Source: Alphaproteobacteria bacterium (GTDB taxonomy: Bacteria; Pseudomonadota; Alphaproteobacteria; UBA8366; GCA-2717185). From it: a stretch of DNA of 64,000 nt. The notes beneath the pieces were generated by a model. It was not told where the DNA came from. It saw only the letters and a list, made by a program, of their open reading frames with translations, and ran no database searches. The DNA lies in NCBI GenBank assembly GCA_012103325.1, contig WLWY01000011.1, forward strand, positions 62,001 through 126,000, given 5' to 3'. The translations under genes were made by a program, and so were the position numbers. Below are positions 1 to 8,033 of this stretch, piece by piece (position 1 is the first letter of the stretch; the number at the start of each line of letters is the position of its first letter).

Positions 1-268
1 TTGTATCGGGCGCCCTGACAGGAAATTTCTTAGCGCCCAACGGCGGGACCTCCTGTCGCCCTTTCGGACCGGACTTCGGCGACGCGGCGCGCGCTTGCGG
101 TTCGGCGGCCTTCAAAGTCATCTCATGCGCTGCGTCGGACACTTTTGTTACGGTTTCGGACCAAAGACCCCGAACGCCTTCCTTGACCCGATCGACAATC
201 GGGTCCTCGTTGACCATGATAAGCACGAGACAGCCAGCCACGGTGATTGTTGCGAGAAATTTGAACAT
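1..268 (-). CDS. Small membrane-anchored protein, 3' end outside window
   Basis: An open frame of 89 codons runs off the left edge. It begins ATG TTC AAA TTT with a GGAGAAAG ribosome binding site a few bases upstream. The first 18 residues (MFKFLATITVAGCLVLIM) form a hydrophobic segment fit for a signal anchor or signal peptide. The rest is charged and rich in Pro/Ala/Lys, as in a low-complexity periplasmic linker. It starts 12 bases after the MotA/ExbB-like gene stops and is the last visible member of a five-gene cluster. No family is recognised and the C-terminal domain is not visible. Confidence 0.6.
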   Translation of the reverse strand, partial: MFKFLATITVAGCLVLIMVNEDPIVDRVKEGVRGLWSETVTKVSDAAHEMTLKAAEPQARAASPKSGPKGRQEVPPLGAKKFPVRAPDT

Positions 269-280
269 GAACTTTCTCCT

Positions 281-796
281 TCAGTTAGCGAATCCGGACT
301 GCCCCGTCGGTAGTACCATTTCAGGAAACAGCTGGCGGATCAGGGTTTTCAACGCGAGACTGGTTGGGATTGCATAGGCCGTCGTGAACAGGCCCCAAGA
401 GAAGTCCCGGGAGTAGCTGCTCATCATCTCGGCCAACGCAGCGCGCTCGAAGCTGAAGGCCTGCATCGCGAGGTAGGCCTCGGCAACGCCGATGATGGTG
501 GACACCATACCGGCCGCGAAGATGTACGCGGAGCAATCCACTGCCAGCAGATAGGCTCTGCCGGTCTCGTCGGTTCCCATTAGACGCCGATTGATGGCGA
601 CTAAGGCCATCAGAACAAGCGCGGAGATCAATCCAAGAAAGGGCCCACCGAGCCGGTTAGCAAGCAATTCCATCACGCCAGCGACAGCGAGTCCCGTCAC
701 GAGTTCGGTCGCAGCGAGTAGAACGATTGCTCCGCTTGCGAACCACTTTAAGGCTCGCAGGACAGGTATGGCCGTCCGGTTTGCGGCGGCCAGCAT
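281..796 (-). CDS. Four-helix membrane protein resembling MotA/TolQ/ExbB
   Basis: This 171-residue protein has four predicted membrane segments at about residues 18-42, 50-70, 86-112 and 132-155. Helix 3 carries GMVSTIIGVAEAY and helix 4 carries WGLFTTAYAIPTSLAL. These resemble the G-T-x-x-G and AL-x-T-T-x-x-G-x-x-x-A-I-P segments of MotA/TolQ/ExbB proton-channel subunits, an eye-level match that needs profile confirmation. If correct, the protein would sit in the inner membrane and energise a partner of ExbD/MotB type. No such partner is adjacent, but a single-pass ExbD-like protein is encoded at 10.6-11.05 kb on the same strand. Its start overlaps the previous gene's stop (ATGA). Confidence 0.55.
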   Translation of the reverse strand: MLAAANRTAIPVLRALKWFASGAIVLLAATELVTGLAVAGVMELLANRLGGPFLGLISALVLMALVAINRRLMGTDETGRAYLLAVDCSAYIFAAGMVSTIIGVAEAYLAMQAFSFERAALAEMMSSYSRDFSWGLFTTAYAIPTSLALKTLIRQLFPEMVLPTGQSGFAN

Positions 797-1200
797 CAGC
801 GCCTCCCGAGCCGGCCGGAATCGATCGCCCGATCCGTAATGCCGATCACATTCTCAAGCCAATACTCAGTGACCGACTTTTCCGCCTTCTGGGCAGCATG
901 AACGATGAAGTATCGTTCCGGATCCTTCAGCATCCGCAGCAGCTTCGGATCCTGGCTGCGGTCGCCGTGATCGGCAGTTAGGACTTCCCGCTCGAGCGAC
1001 TTGAGCGTAGATACCGTACCGCGCATCTTTTCCGCCCGTTCGTCAATAGTCAGCTCGGCATCGATCATCGCCGCCCGGAAGTCGGCGCCGATGCTATGCA
1101 AAGCCTTGACTGTGTCGGCAGCGGCCGGCGCCATGAGCATGGGTGCTAGGGAGGCGCTGAATAGCGCCGTCTTGACGGTCTGCCGGAAAAATTTGTTCAT
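796..1200 (-). CDS. Small exported protein of unknown function
   Basis: The protein is 134 residues with a clear Sec signal peptide (residues 1-28, likely cleaved after APAAA). The mature part is about 105 residues, helical and charged, with a central stretch (TIDERAEKMRGTVSTLKSLE) likely to form a coiled coil. It contains no cysteine pair or catalytic motif that I can name. A GGAGATTC sequence precedes the start. It lies between a secreted coiled-coil protein and the MotA/ExbB-like gene and overlaps the latter by one ATGA, so the two are probably translationally coupled. Confidence 0.6.
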   Translation of the reverse strand: MNKFFRQTVKTALFSASLAPMLMAPAAADTVKALHSIGADFRAAMIDAELTIDERAEKMRGTVSTLKSLEREVLTADHGDRSQDPKLLRMLKDPERYFIVHAAQKAEKSVTEYWLENVIGITDRAIDSGRLGRR

Positions 1201-1231
1201 ATCGAATCTCCTTTTTAGATCGGAATTTTGT

Positions 1232-2116
1232 TCACCGTTTTATGATGAGAGAATTGACGATATTAGCGACAGACAATTTCCTCTCGGTGTCCTGGGCGTC
1301 GCCAGCGCTGTCGATTTCATCAAGCTGATTTCTCAGGCGCTCGCTCGAGAGTTGGATCACACGAAGCGACAGCTGACGCATCTCTTCCTGCTGTTCAACG
1401 ATCCGTTCTTCGAGGGCTAGATCAGCAAAAATCCGATTCAACCATTCCTGCCGACTCTCAGGCATGTCGGAGTAAAGCGCCTGGCGCTCTATTTCGAGAC
1501 CGCGAACCCTCTCGCGGAGCGCAACCAGTGTGTTCTGGTTGCTCCGAAGTTCATCGGTATGGCGACCGGTTTGAACCTCGAGCGCCTCATCGATTACCGA
1601 GGTGTCGATCGTAACGGCCGACTCATACCAGAACTTCGCGCTCCGCTGGGCCTCGAAGAGTTGCTTATCCGCAGCAGTCAGGTCTTGGAACCGACGCCTT
1701 TCTTTCAGTTGGAGCGCGTTCCAAAACGCCCGCGATGAACGGATCTTCCGCCGCCTCAGGTTAAGCAATTCGACCATCACACCTTCATTACCAAACAGGT
1801 CCTCGCGCGCCTCTTCATACTCGACCTCGAACAGAACTTTTTCTCGTTCGCTCGCTGTTTTTTCAACCCGTTCCTGTTTTTCAACGACGGCAGTACTCCG
1901 ATTCCGGAAGTCGACTTCGGCATCCACGATTGCGGCTGCAAGGCTCGACTTCTGGTAGGATTTGTTGATCTCCCTTTCCATCTTCTGAATCGGCAACTGG
2001 GTAAGTCGCTCGGTAATTACCGGATGTTTCCAAGTGGCCTCCCCCGCGGCCGGCATAGCCCAGCCCGCCGTCAGGATGGTGCCCACAATCAAGCATCTGA
2101 TTATACTATTGCGCAT
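1232..2116 (-). CDS. Exported coiled-coil protein of unknown function
   Basis: This 294-residue protein begins with a Sec signal peptide (about residues 1-25, ending PAAG). The rest is almost entirely long charged helices with heptad-like Glu/Arg/Leu spacing, for example AIVDAEVDFRNRSTAVVEKQ and RVRGLEIERQALYSDMPE, predicting an extended periplasmic coiled coil. No enzyme motif is seen. The spacing of 37 and 31 bases to its neighbours, all on the same strand, indicates one transcript. A long periplasmic rod together with a lipoprotein and a MotA/ExbB-like channel suggests an envelope-spanning assembly, but this is inference from arrangement only. Confidence 0.6.
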   Translation of the reverse strand: MRNSIIRCLIVGTILTAGWAMPAAGEATWKHPVITERLTQLPIQKMEREINKSYQKSSLAAAIVDAEVDFRNRSTAVVEKQERVEKTASEREKVLFEVEYEEAREDLFGNEGVMVELLNLRRRKIRSSRAFWNALQLKERRRFQDLTAADKQLFEAQRSAKFWYESAVTIDTSVIDEALEVQTGRHTDELRSNQNTLVALRERVRGLEIERQALYSDMPESRQEWLNRIFADLALEERIVEQQEEMRQLSLRVIQLSSERLRNQLDEIDSAGDAQDTERKLSVANIVNSLIIKR

Positions 2117-2153
2117 TGTTCCTTCCTTTCAGTTCCTGAATTGAATGCCTGGG

Positions 2154-2717
2154 CTAGCGATTGCGCTTATTGCGCTCGACTCTTCGGAACTCCATCAGGC
2201 TAATGGAGTCCAGGTTCATCAATCCGGGATCGGACCCAGCGCCGGTAATGTACGCCATCTTGTCAACCAGACTGATCTCGTTTGGCCCCACGTAGATCTC
2301 GCAGTTCGGGCACAGCTCCCGTGCCGCTCCAAAATCCACAGCCCCGGCCCTGACATCGCCACCGAGCACCTGGTGGCGCGCGGCCCTTAGAAGGTTTCGA
2401 AACCTGCGGTCCTGGGCGATTGCTGGGTTGACCCGATCGATTTCGCCTTCGCAATGCTCGTAGAGTGCCGCGACCCGGCGATGTTTCGTCGCCGCTAACG
2501 GCCCGTTCGCGACCGACGCCAGGACCTTGGCGTCCTTCGTGCAAGACTCGTAGGATTCAAACTGGGCCCGACGGACCTGTTCAGCTTGGGCAAGGCCTAT
2601 GCCCGGGCTTTCAGGAAAGCTGAATGTCTGACAGCCGGCCGTGAGGGCCAGCATGGACAGGGAGATCGCGAGAACACTGCCTCCCCGCGTCACGTCTTGG
2701 AAATTCAAGCTCGTCAT
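2154..2717 (-). CDS. Predicted lipoprotein, first gene of cluster
   Basis: I place the start at the internal ATG at 2717 (MTSLNFQDVT), which has GAGGT just upstream. An ATG 33 bases earlier is possible but lacks a clear site. Residues 15-29 hold a hydrophobic segment ending in the lipobox LTAGC, so the mature protein should be lipid-modified on that cysteine. The mature part is about 160 residues, mostly helical, with cysteines in ESCTKDAK, YEHCEGE and ELCPNCEIY. The last looks like a disulphide or metal pair. No family is recognised. It is the promoter-proximal gene of the five-gene cluster that continues to the left edge. Confidence 0.6.
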   Translation of the reverse strand: MTSLNFQDVTRGGSVLAISLSMLALTAGCQTFSFPESPGIGLAQAEQVRRAQFESYESCTKDAKVLASVANGPLAATKHRRVAALYEHCEGEIDRVNPAIAQDRRFRNLLRAARHQVLGGDVRAGAVDFGAARELCPNCEIYVGPNEISLVDKMAYITGAGSDPGLMNLDSISLMEFRRVERNKRNR

Positions 2718-2798
2718 AGCGACCTCACTTCGCTTGGTTGTTGACCTCACAAATTCGTAGGAAAGCGATCCCCGCTTTTTTCAGCCGTGAGCCAAAAG

Positions 2799-3182
2799 TC
2801 ACGAATTATTCTCGGAATTGTCAGATACGTGCGGTCGCGGGAGGACTGCCAACCGTTCCTGACATTCATCGTCGACAATCCGGCGCGCCTCCGACGCAGC
2901 GGTGACAAGTACGACGACTATCGGCGCCTCACCTTCGTCGGGATGTGCCAGCAGTCGAACGCAAAAGCGTAATGGATTAGCCATCCTCGCGATTCGAGCA
3001 GTTCCGATTGGCGGAACGTGCGGTCGCGGCAATCCTCGAATACCGGCAAAGACGATCCGTTGAGTTGGATCCCGAGAATCGTCTCTTCACTAAAATTGGG
3101 GTCGCTCACCCCTCGTCGACAAGAACGAGATCGAAGGTTTTCGTTCTTCGCAACAGTGCCGCCATCGTCTACGGCGCTGCCA
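2799..3182 (-). pseudogene. Remnant of SF1 helicase with MTES_1575/Vsr-like nuclease end
   Basis: Read on the minus strand, a short frame MAALLRRTKTFDLVLVDEG stops. It resembles the Walker B stretch FDLV-x-x-DEASQ of SF1 helicases. A second frame follows at once (PNFSEETILGIQLNGSS, then DCRDRTFRQSELLESRGWLIH, then FDCW). It resembles the end of the very-short-patch-repair-like MTES_1575 nuclease domain (LGI-x-CDG-x-x-Y, ARDRDRLRQ-x-x-L-x-x-GW-x-IHRIWS-x-DW). A third frame finishes with RIVVVLVTAASEARRIVDD. Such nucleases often end DUF4011-type helicases. This looks like an internally deleted, frameshifted relic of one. Confidence 0.4.
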
Positions 3183-3303
3183 GAACGATCAGTTGAACCG
3201 TGAGCAAAGCATCACTACTTTTACGGAAGAACCGTGGCAGTCGACAATTGCCGGATCGGTTCGCTGCTTTACCCCGAAGAATGGCGAGACGTGGATTGCG
3301 GCA

Positions 3304-3895
3304 TCACAACGCGTTCAATCTGTGTGCATGACGACCGGCCAGTTCATGACGCATGTAATTCTGCTGTGCATGTAATTTACGCCGGTATCCCGCGCAGGTC
3401 CGCCACATCTCGCTCCGCTCGAAATAGAACGCCTCAGGCTCTTGCGTCCTCAATCCCAACAAGATTCTCTCCAGATAAGCCTTCCGAAACGAAGCATGAA
3501 GTTTTCTCGGCTCAACGCCGCCCGCATGGAGATCGTCCACAATTGGATCCAAGGTCGACGCATGGACAGTAGATTGCACCGGCCAGTATCGCAACCAATC
3601 TGGCAGCTCGCAGACGGTTTCGGAAAGATCGCGGATACGCGGTCCGAGCCTGTCGAGTGTCGTCGCCGCGATCGAGCAAACTTGGAAAAAATTCGGAAGG
3701 ACGACTTCAATCTCGACCGCAGTCGCCCGCAACGCCGTCTCCAGTCGGTGAGCCGCCTCGACGCCCGCTGCGGCATAAGCCTCGGCTTTCTTTCACGACT
3801 GCGTGAACAAAGCCGGCGATCATACAAGTGAAAAGACGCGTAGCCTGTCTTTCACAATAGTGCCAAATCAGCGTTGATTCAGCTTCGGCACCCGT
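3304..3895 (-). pseudogene. Frameshifted remnant of an unrecognised protein
   Basis: Two minus-strand frames appear to be one former gene. The upstream frame reads TLIWHYCERQATRLFTCMIAGFVHAVVKE. Without one base near 3795 the reading would continue AEAYAAAGVEAAHRLETALRATAVEIEVV and then run 130 residues to MRHELAGRHAHRLNAL. The joined protein has uniform codon use and a helical, aromatic-rich composition, so it is probably genuine coding sequence. No conserved family or catalytic motif is recognised. It lies between the AlaX-like gene and the helicase remnant, so it may belong to either neighbour's history. Confidence 0.35.
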
Positions 3896-3900
3896 GGTTG

Positions 3901-4644
3901 TTAAAGGTTGAGACAAATAGAAACCATTCCTATCGTCAATTTTGTCGAATTAACCGTCATCTCATAGGGCCCTATATTCGAAGAGGTGTAATGAAGTCCA
4001 CTACACGGATTGGCATCGAAGCCCTCGATGCATACCAGCCGCACTTTGCCCTTTAGAGCATAACGGGCGCTCATCCGAAATAAGTCGCCATAGGTTTCCT
4101 CAGCATACTGTATGGAACGCACTTTAGACGCTAGCACCGGCCGGCAGATCCGCACCTGGGATCTCATAGCCTGTTTGATATCTATTATATCATCACTGGA
4201 TACAACACGGTTTGCACGCCCGATAACCCTCGCCGCGTAAGCATCATCGTTGATTTCCGCTTCCAGGACATGGAAGGTTTTAAAGTGATTGTAGGCACAT
4301 CTAATTGCCATATGAACAGCTGTATGAAGGCGCCGTCGACGATCACGATGCATCGCGTCAACTTCGACGCCAATTTGGTTGATAGTCTCAAGTTTTGAAA
4401 TGTCTTCATCAGTTATAATCCACGTCAATCCGTCCTTTTTCTCGACATCAAGAATCCTTGAATTGTGAGAACCTTCAATTTTTATACAGCCAACGTCTCG
4501 CGGCTCACCGCCTCCAGCAGCCCGTACAATGTTCTGTTCTGCTGCTATTGCCACCCCTAACTCATGGATTCGTACGTCGATAACGGAGGAAGAAACCGAG
4601 GTCAGGTCAGGGCAGTCATAGAATAAGTTTTTCTGCTGCGTCAT
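3901..4644 (-). CDS. AlaX-like tRNA-editing domain protein
   Basis: The protein is 247 residues. It shows the paired zinc motifs of the alanyl/threonyl-tRNA synthetase second additional domain and free-standing AlaX editors: HTAVH (His107, His111) and CSGLH (Cys214, His218), matching HxxxH and CxxxH in the right order. Family members hydrolyse wrongly acylated tRNA in trans in the cytoplasm. Length fits a short AlaX, but the region between the motifs diverges and substrate cannot be read from the sequence. GGAG lies eight bases before the ATG. It follows the oxygenase gene by 69 bases on the same strand. A plausible role is clearing tRNA charged with that enzyme's hydroxylated amino acid, which is an inference. 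Confidence 0.6.
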   Translation of the reverse strand: MTQQKNLFYDCPDLTSVSSSVIDVRIHELGVAIAAEQNIVRAAGGGEPRDVGCIKIEGSHNSRILDVEKKDGLTWIITDEDISKLETINQIGVEVDAMHRDRRRRLHTAVHMAIRCAYNHFKTFHVLEAEINDDAYAARVIGRANRVVSSDDIIDIKQAMRSQVRICRPVLASKVRSIQYAEETYGDLFRMSARYALKGKVRLVCIEGFDANPCSGLHYTSSNIGPYEMTVNSTKLTIGMVSICLNL

Positions 4645-4713
4645 AGAGTCGTCTCCAAGCTCAATCGCGACGGAGGCAAGCTCCGCCGCGATAGGTTTGT
4701 GCCTATCCAGTGT

Positions 4714-5901
4714 TCACGTGCCGGCGATCTCAACGATTGGGTCGATCGAAAAGATCGGCCCCGGCTCGCCAGTCACCTCACGAAGGAAATCCAGCGATTG
4801 AATGCTATAAGCCCGTAGCACCAACCGCTCACCCTTGCCTATCGCGCCGCGCTTATGCACCCCGCGCGAATTGTTGAATGCGAGGAAGCACCCTTGATCG
4901 ATTGGCACTTCAAATACGTTTAACTCAAGTGAAGCCCTGAACACAGCAATAGCTGCATGAGCAATGAAATCATCGTCACGGACAGGCTTAACGGCAAAAC
5001 TCGGAAAACGCGTCTCGGCATTGCCATCGTCATTGACTTTAATCACCGAACATGGTCCCGACCATAACTCCTCCTCAAAGTTGAAACTGGTCGGGAACCG
5101 GAACCTAAAACGCCTTTCCTTCAACACGTCAACGAGGGCATTAACAAAAGACGTGCTAGCCCTCAAATCTCTGAGGGCATCGATCGTAGGTGCGAAACCG
5201 GTTAACGTGTTGGGCGGATTTACAATTCCGTAGAGGCAAATGAACTCAGTCCGTGCAGCGTCTGGAACCGCCGCATCATCAGTGTGGAGGGCGAAATCAT
5301 CACGTGTCGAGTTTGTATTGCCAACAGAACCTTCAATCGGGCGAAGTTCCATCACCAATTCTCCGCCGTTCTGACAGGAATAATTAAACGGCTCACCCAA
5401 AATTTGGGTCATCGCAAGCAAAACGATCCGGGCGCAATTTAGGTCAACCGGAAGACCCGTTATATAGACCGCGTCGTATTTGCCTTGCTTCGCTTTCTGT
5501 AGGGCTTGAGAAATACGCGGCACGGCCCTTTTAATGTGCTCAACAAATGCCTTCCCGATCTGCGCCTGACTCGCCGCATCGCTTGGCCAGGTGTTCGCCA
5601 TCAGGAACTGATCGAGCTCTTCAGTAAGCTGCTCCTTCTCGGCCGCCTCTATTTGACCGAAATAGACGCGCTCATCAAGAAAGACTGGTGTCCCGTTCCC
5701 CTCGCGGGCTCCAGCCGTCGGGTTGCCGACAGGACTCGCATTTTCTGGATCGGCGAGATGCGCAACGGTGTCCGAGGCCCAAGGGCCCGAGTCGTTCGGC
5801 CGTGCGGCCCGCGAGCGGGCATTGAACGGCAAAGCTCGCCCGGTATTGGGACGGTCGATATAACGATCTATACGATTCCTAGTCTGTCGGTCGATCGACA
5901 T
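4714..5901 (-). CDS. Fe(II)/2-oxoglutarate-type (TauD/clavaminate synthase-like) oxygenase
   Basis: This 395-residue protein has an HTD motif (His206, Asp208 in FALHTDDA), a distal histidine (His349 in FNNSRGVHKRG) and an arginine 14 residues later (Arg363 in LVLRAYS). These are the metal facial triad and 2-oxoglutarate-binding arginine of the TauD/clavaminate synthase/amino acid hydroxylase superfamily. The N-terminal 70 residues are polar and probably disordered. The distal part (RGVHKRGAIGKGERLVLRAYS) is the typical strand pair around the site. The substrate is unknown; the neighbouring AlaX-like gene points to an amino acid. AAGGAGAA precedes the ATG. It lies 99 bases downstream of the S16-like membrane gene. 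Confidence 0.65.
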   Translation of the reverse strand: MSIDRQTRNRIDRYIDRPNTGRALPFNARSRAARPNDSGPWASDTVAHLADPENASPVGNPTAGAREGNGTPVFLDERVYFGQIEAAEKEQLTEELDQFLMANTWPSDAASQAQIGKAFVEHIKRAVPRISQALQKAKQGKYDAVYITGLPVDLNCARIVLLAMTQILGEPFNYSCQNGGELVMELRPIEGSVGNTNSTRDDFALHTDDAAVPDAARTEFICLYGIVNPPNTLTGFAPTIDALRDLRASTSFVNALVDVLKERRFRFRFPTSFNFEEELWSGPCSVIKVNDDGNAETRFPSFAVKPVRDDDFIAHAAIAVFRASLELNVFEVPIDQGCFLAFNNSRGVHKRGAIGKGERLVLRAYSIQSLDFLREVTGEPGPIFSIDPIVEIAGT

Positions 5902-6000
5902 GCGTCGGTTCTCCTTCTATGGCAGATCGCGGACCAACAATTGGCACCGCGGCTATACCTGCCGTAGGGAAGAGGCCCGCGAAAAAATTACTGACAGTGA

Positions 6001-7392
6001 CTAGTTTTTTTGCTTCTCGCCGGGACTTACGATAAATTTTCGTTGGAATGTAAGTATTTGGACATTGTGACTCTCTGCAATATCGTAGACATCGTCTGAA
6101 TCCAGATCTTTTTTTGAAATTTTTACTTCGAGAAATCTGGCAGTTTCTCCGACTCTCTTTTTTCCGTGCACCAAATAAAATTTATAGGTGCCATTGACAG
6201 AACAAAAGTCACGGATCGTGCAGCGTGTTGCTATGTCGACTATATAAACATCATTGGTGGAATGAAATTTTTCCAGCCTAGTTTCTTCGATTTTTTCAGT
6301 ATTGTTCCAGACGAGATAAGCGTCGTACATCGAGTTTATCTCTATTTTCGGTCTTGGAAATTCAATTCTTATATTACAGAGAGACCACAAGTTCGCGATC
6401 CCAACATTTAGGCTCGGCCACCATCTACCCGTCTTCAAATCACTATCAATGTCAATTTGAGATGGGCAAAGATCCATATAAGAAGCATAATAATCCGTCC
6501 CAGCAACCTCTAATTCCGGGAGCGGATCAAAAATATTTAGAACATAACTAGCAATTATAGTTCCTATTATCGCTACAAATATCGCAGTCAATATGTATAT
6601 TACATGTTTTCCGAATACATTTATTCTATTTCTTCTCCCTTCCGGTTTCCCGTCTCCAGCGGTGTCACCAATGGCATCGCCAAGACCGGCCTCCTTTTCA
6701 TTTCTATTGGCCTCGCCACGATAATTCAGCGAAACCCACCGATCCAGCTCGCGAGCGTCCGCAACGAATGCTGGATCAGAGAAAAGCGATTGCTCCTCGT
6801 CAGTCAATCCGAATTCTTCCAGTTTTTTTCGAAACCAACCCGTGTCGAACGGCTCCGCGCCGCCCTCTTCGCTATCGGGGTCTCCCTTGTTTTCCTTCGG
6901 CAGAATGACGACGACTTTGATGCCGCGACGTGCGCATGCGACAAATACATCCTTGCTTTTCGTAATTTTCGTTCGCGCATGCGAAATCCCACGCACCCGG
7001 TACTCATTTGAATTTGTACCCTGTTCGATTTTTCCGGTCGCCCAGATCACCCGGTGCAGTGACTGGTCGATCTCCGTATGGTCTACGCCTGCCAAGTGAC
7101 ACTCGCCCTGCCGCGCAATGCCCAAGGCGACAAACATGCCCAGCTGGTAGCTATCGCCAAACATGATGTCGCCTGAAAGAGACAAACGGCCGGCGAAAGA
7201 GCCGCCGAGCAAATCGACACACAATGTCTGGATAAAATCGTTTATCCTCCCGCCGAGACCGACCCTCTGATTTCCGCGGACAAGCACCTCTACCTTGGTC
7301 AACGGATCTGCATGTCGGTCCTCGTAATTGAGAATTCCGACTGGCCCTTGGGTCGTCGCGATGAATACGCCTGTCTTTTCAGGTTCGGTCAT
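6001..7392 (-). CDS. Membrane protein with N-terminal Lon (S16)-like domain
   Basis: The protein is 463 residues. Residues 1-170 resemble a Lon-type S16 protease fold: GDSYQLGMFVALGIA (Ser81, compare GPSAG in Lon), then VIWATGKIE, then RRGIKVVVILPKEN, which closely follows the Lon stretch AGIK-x-V-x-IPKEN. Lysines 142, 145 or 147 lie where the catalytic Lys is expected. Residues 171-262 are charged and acidic. One membrane helix spans about 263-285. The final 175 residues lie across the membrane and contain several cysteines (DLCPSQ, LWSLCNI, TRCTIRDFCS). Proteolytic activity is unproven, since the Ser context differs from Lon. The gene follows the preceding one by 29 bases. Its codon use is more AT-rich than the neighbours'. 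Confidence 0.5.
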   Translation of the reverse strand: MTEPEKTGVFIATTQGPVGILNYEDRHADPLTKVEVLVRGNQRVGLGGRINDFIQTLCVDLLGGSFAGRLSLSGDIMFGDSYQLGMFVALGIARQGECHLAGVDHTEIDQSLHRVIWATGKIEQGTNSNEYRVRGISHARTKITKSKDVFVACARRGIKVVVILPKENKGDPDSEEGGAEPFDTGWFRKKLEEFGLTDEEQSLFSDPAFVADARELDRWVSLNYRGEANRNEKEAGLGDAIGDTAGDGKPEGRRNRINVFGKHVIYILTAIFVAIIGTIIASYVLNIFDPLPELEVAGTDYYASYMDLCPSQIDIDSDLKTGRWWPSLNVGIANLWSLCNIRIEFPRPKIEINSMYDAYLVWNNTEKIEETRLEKFHSTNDVYIVDIATRCTIRDFCSVNGTYKFYLVHGKKRVGETARFLEVKISKKDLDSDDVYDIAESHNVQILTFQRKFIVSPGEKQKN

Positions 7393-7421
7393 GCTTAGCG
7401 TTCAAGAATCTGCCTGTTGGT

Positions 7422-8033
7422 TCACTTTCCGTTCGACGGTCCGCTTCGTTGTACCCGACTGAACATGAGCAGGAAATCATGGTCGCAAAGCGCGGCAACG
7501 GCTGGTTGGTCCCTAGGGAAATATTCTTCAAAGACACCGTCCCCAGGGTCCGGGAACTCCAAGCAGAAAAAATTCGCACCATACACAGCGACCAGCATCC
7601 ACGTAACATCGACGGCATGGGCATACGAGACGCCCGGCCCCGGGTGCACCCGAACCAGAACTTCCGAGGCGTCGACCGCGCTAAGGCGCCATTCGACGGT
7701 CCCGCCACCTTCAAAACTGCGGCTTCCCTGTCGGCGTAGTTCCTCCATAGGCACATCGTCGGCTGCAGCGACTGGACGGGCGATCGCCGCGGAGGCGCTA
7801 CTACCGCTCAAGATGCCCTCCCACCCTAAATCGCGGAAATCGCGGGAGAACCTCGACGCTTCGGCAAGACTGATTTCGATGCCGAACCTCCGCAGCTTAG
7901 CCCAAATGTCACGGGCTGAAGGGCGTGGCGTGTGATCGGAAAGTTCGAACTGCTCGTCCTCGACCAAAAGGCCGACCGCAAGGCTCTCCTCGAACGAAGG
8001 TCCGCCCGTAGATGGTGGAGGTTTCGCGGTCAT
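7422..8033 (-). CDS. Unknown protein, coupled to the 689-residue gene
   Basis: I choose the ATG at 8033 (MTAKPPPSTGG), giving 203 residues. Its ATGA overlaps the stop of the preceding gene, so translation is probably coupled. An ATG 42 bases upstream is less likely. The N-terminus is Pro/Ser-rich. A helical block follows (ARDIWAKLRRFGIEISLAEA), then a beta-rich C-terminal half with VDVTWMLVAVYGANFFCLEF and ALCDHDFLLMF. No signal peptide, membrane helix or recognised catalytic motif is present. I do not recognise the family. Its place between a large helical protein and the S16-like membrane protein suggests a shared complex. Confidence 0.6.
   Translation of the reverse strand: MTAKPPPSTGGPSFEESLAVGLLVEDEQFELSDHTPRPSARDIWAKLRRFGIEISLAEASRFSRDFRDLGWEGILSGSSASAAIARPVAAADDVPMEELRRQGSRSFEGGGTVEWRLSAVDASEVLVRVHPGPGVSYAHAVDVTWMLVAVYGANFFCLEFPDPGDGVFEEYFPRDQPAVAALCDHDFLLMFSRVQRSGPSNGK

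Noticed and set aside
281-796. Assignment of the four-helix protein as ZorA and the cluster as Zorya
   Set aside because: ZorA carries a long cytoplasmic coiled-coil tail and is followed by a MotB/OmpA-type ZorB, with a ZorD helicase nearby. None of these is present next to it.
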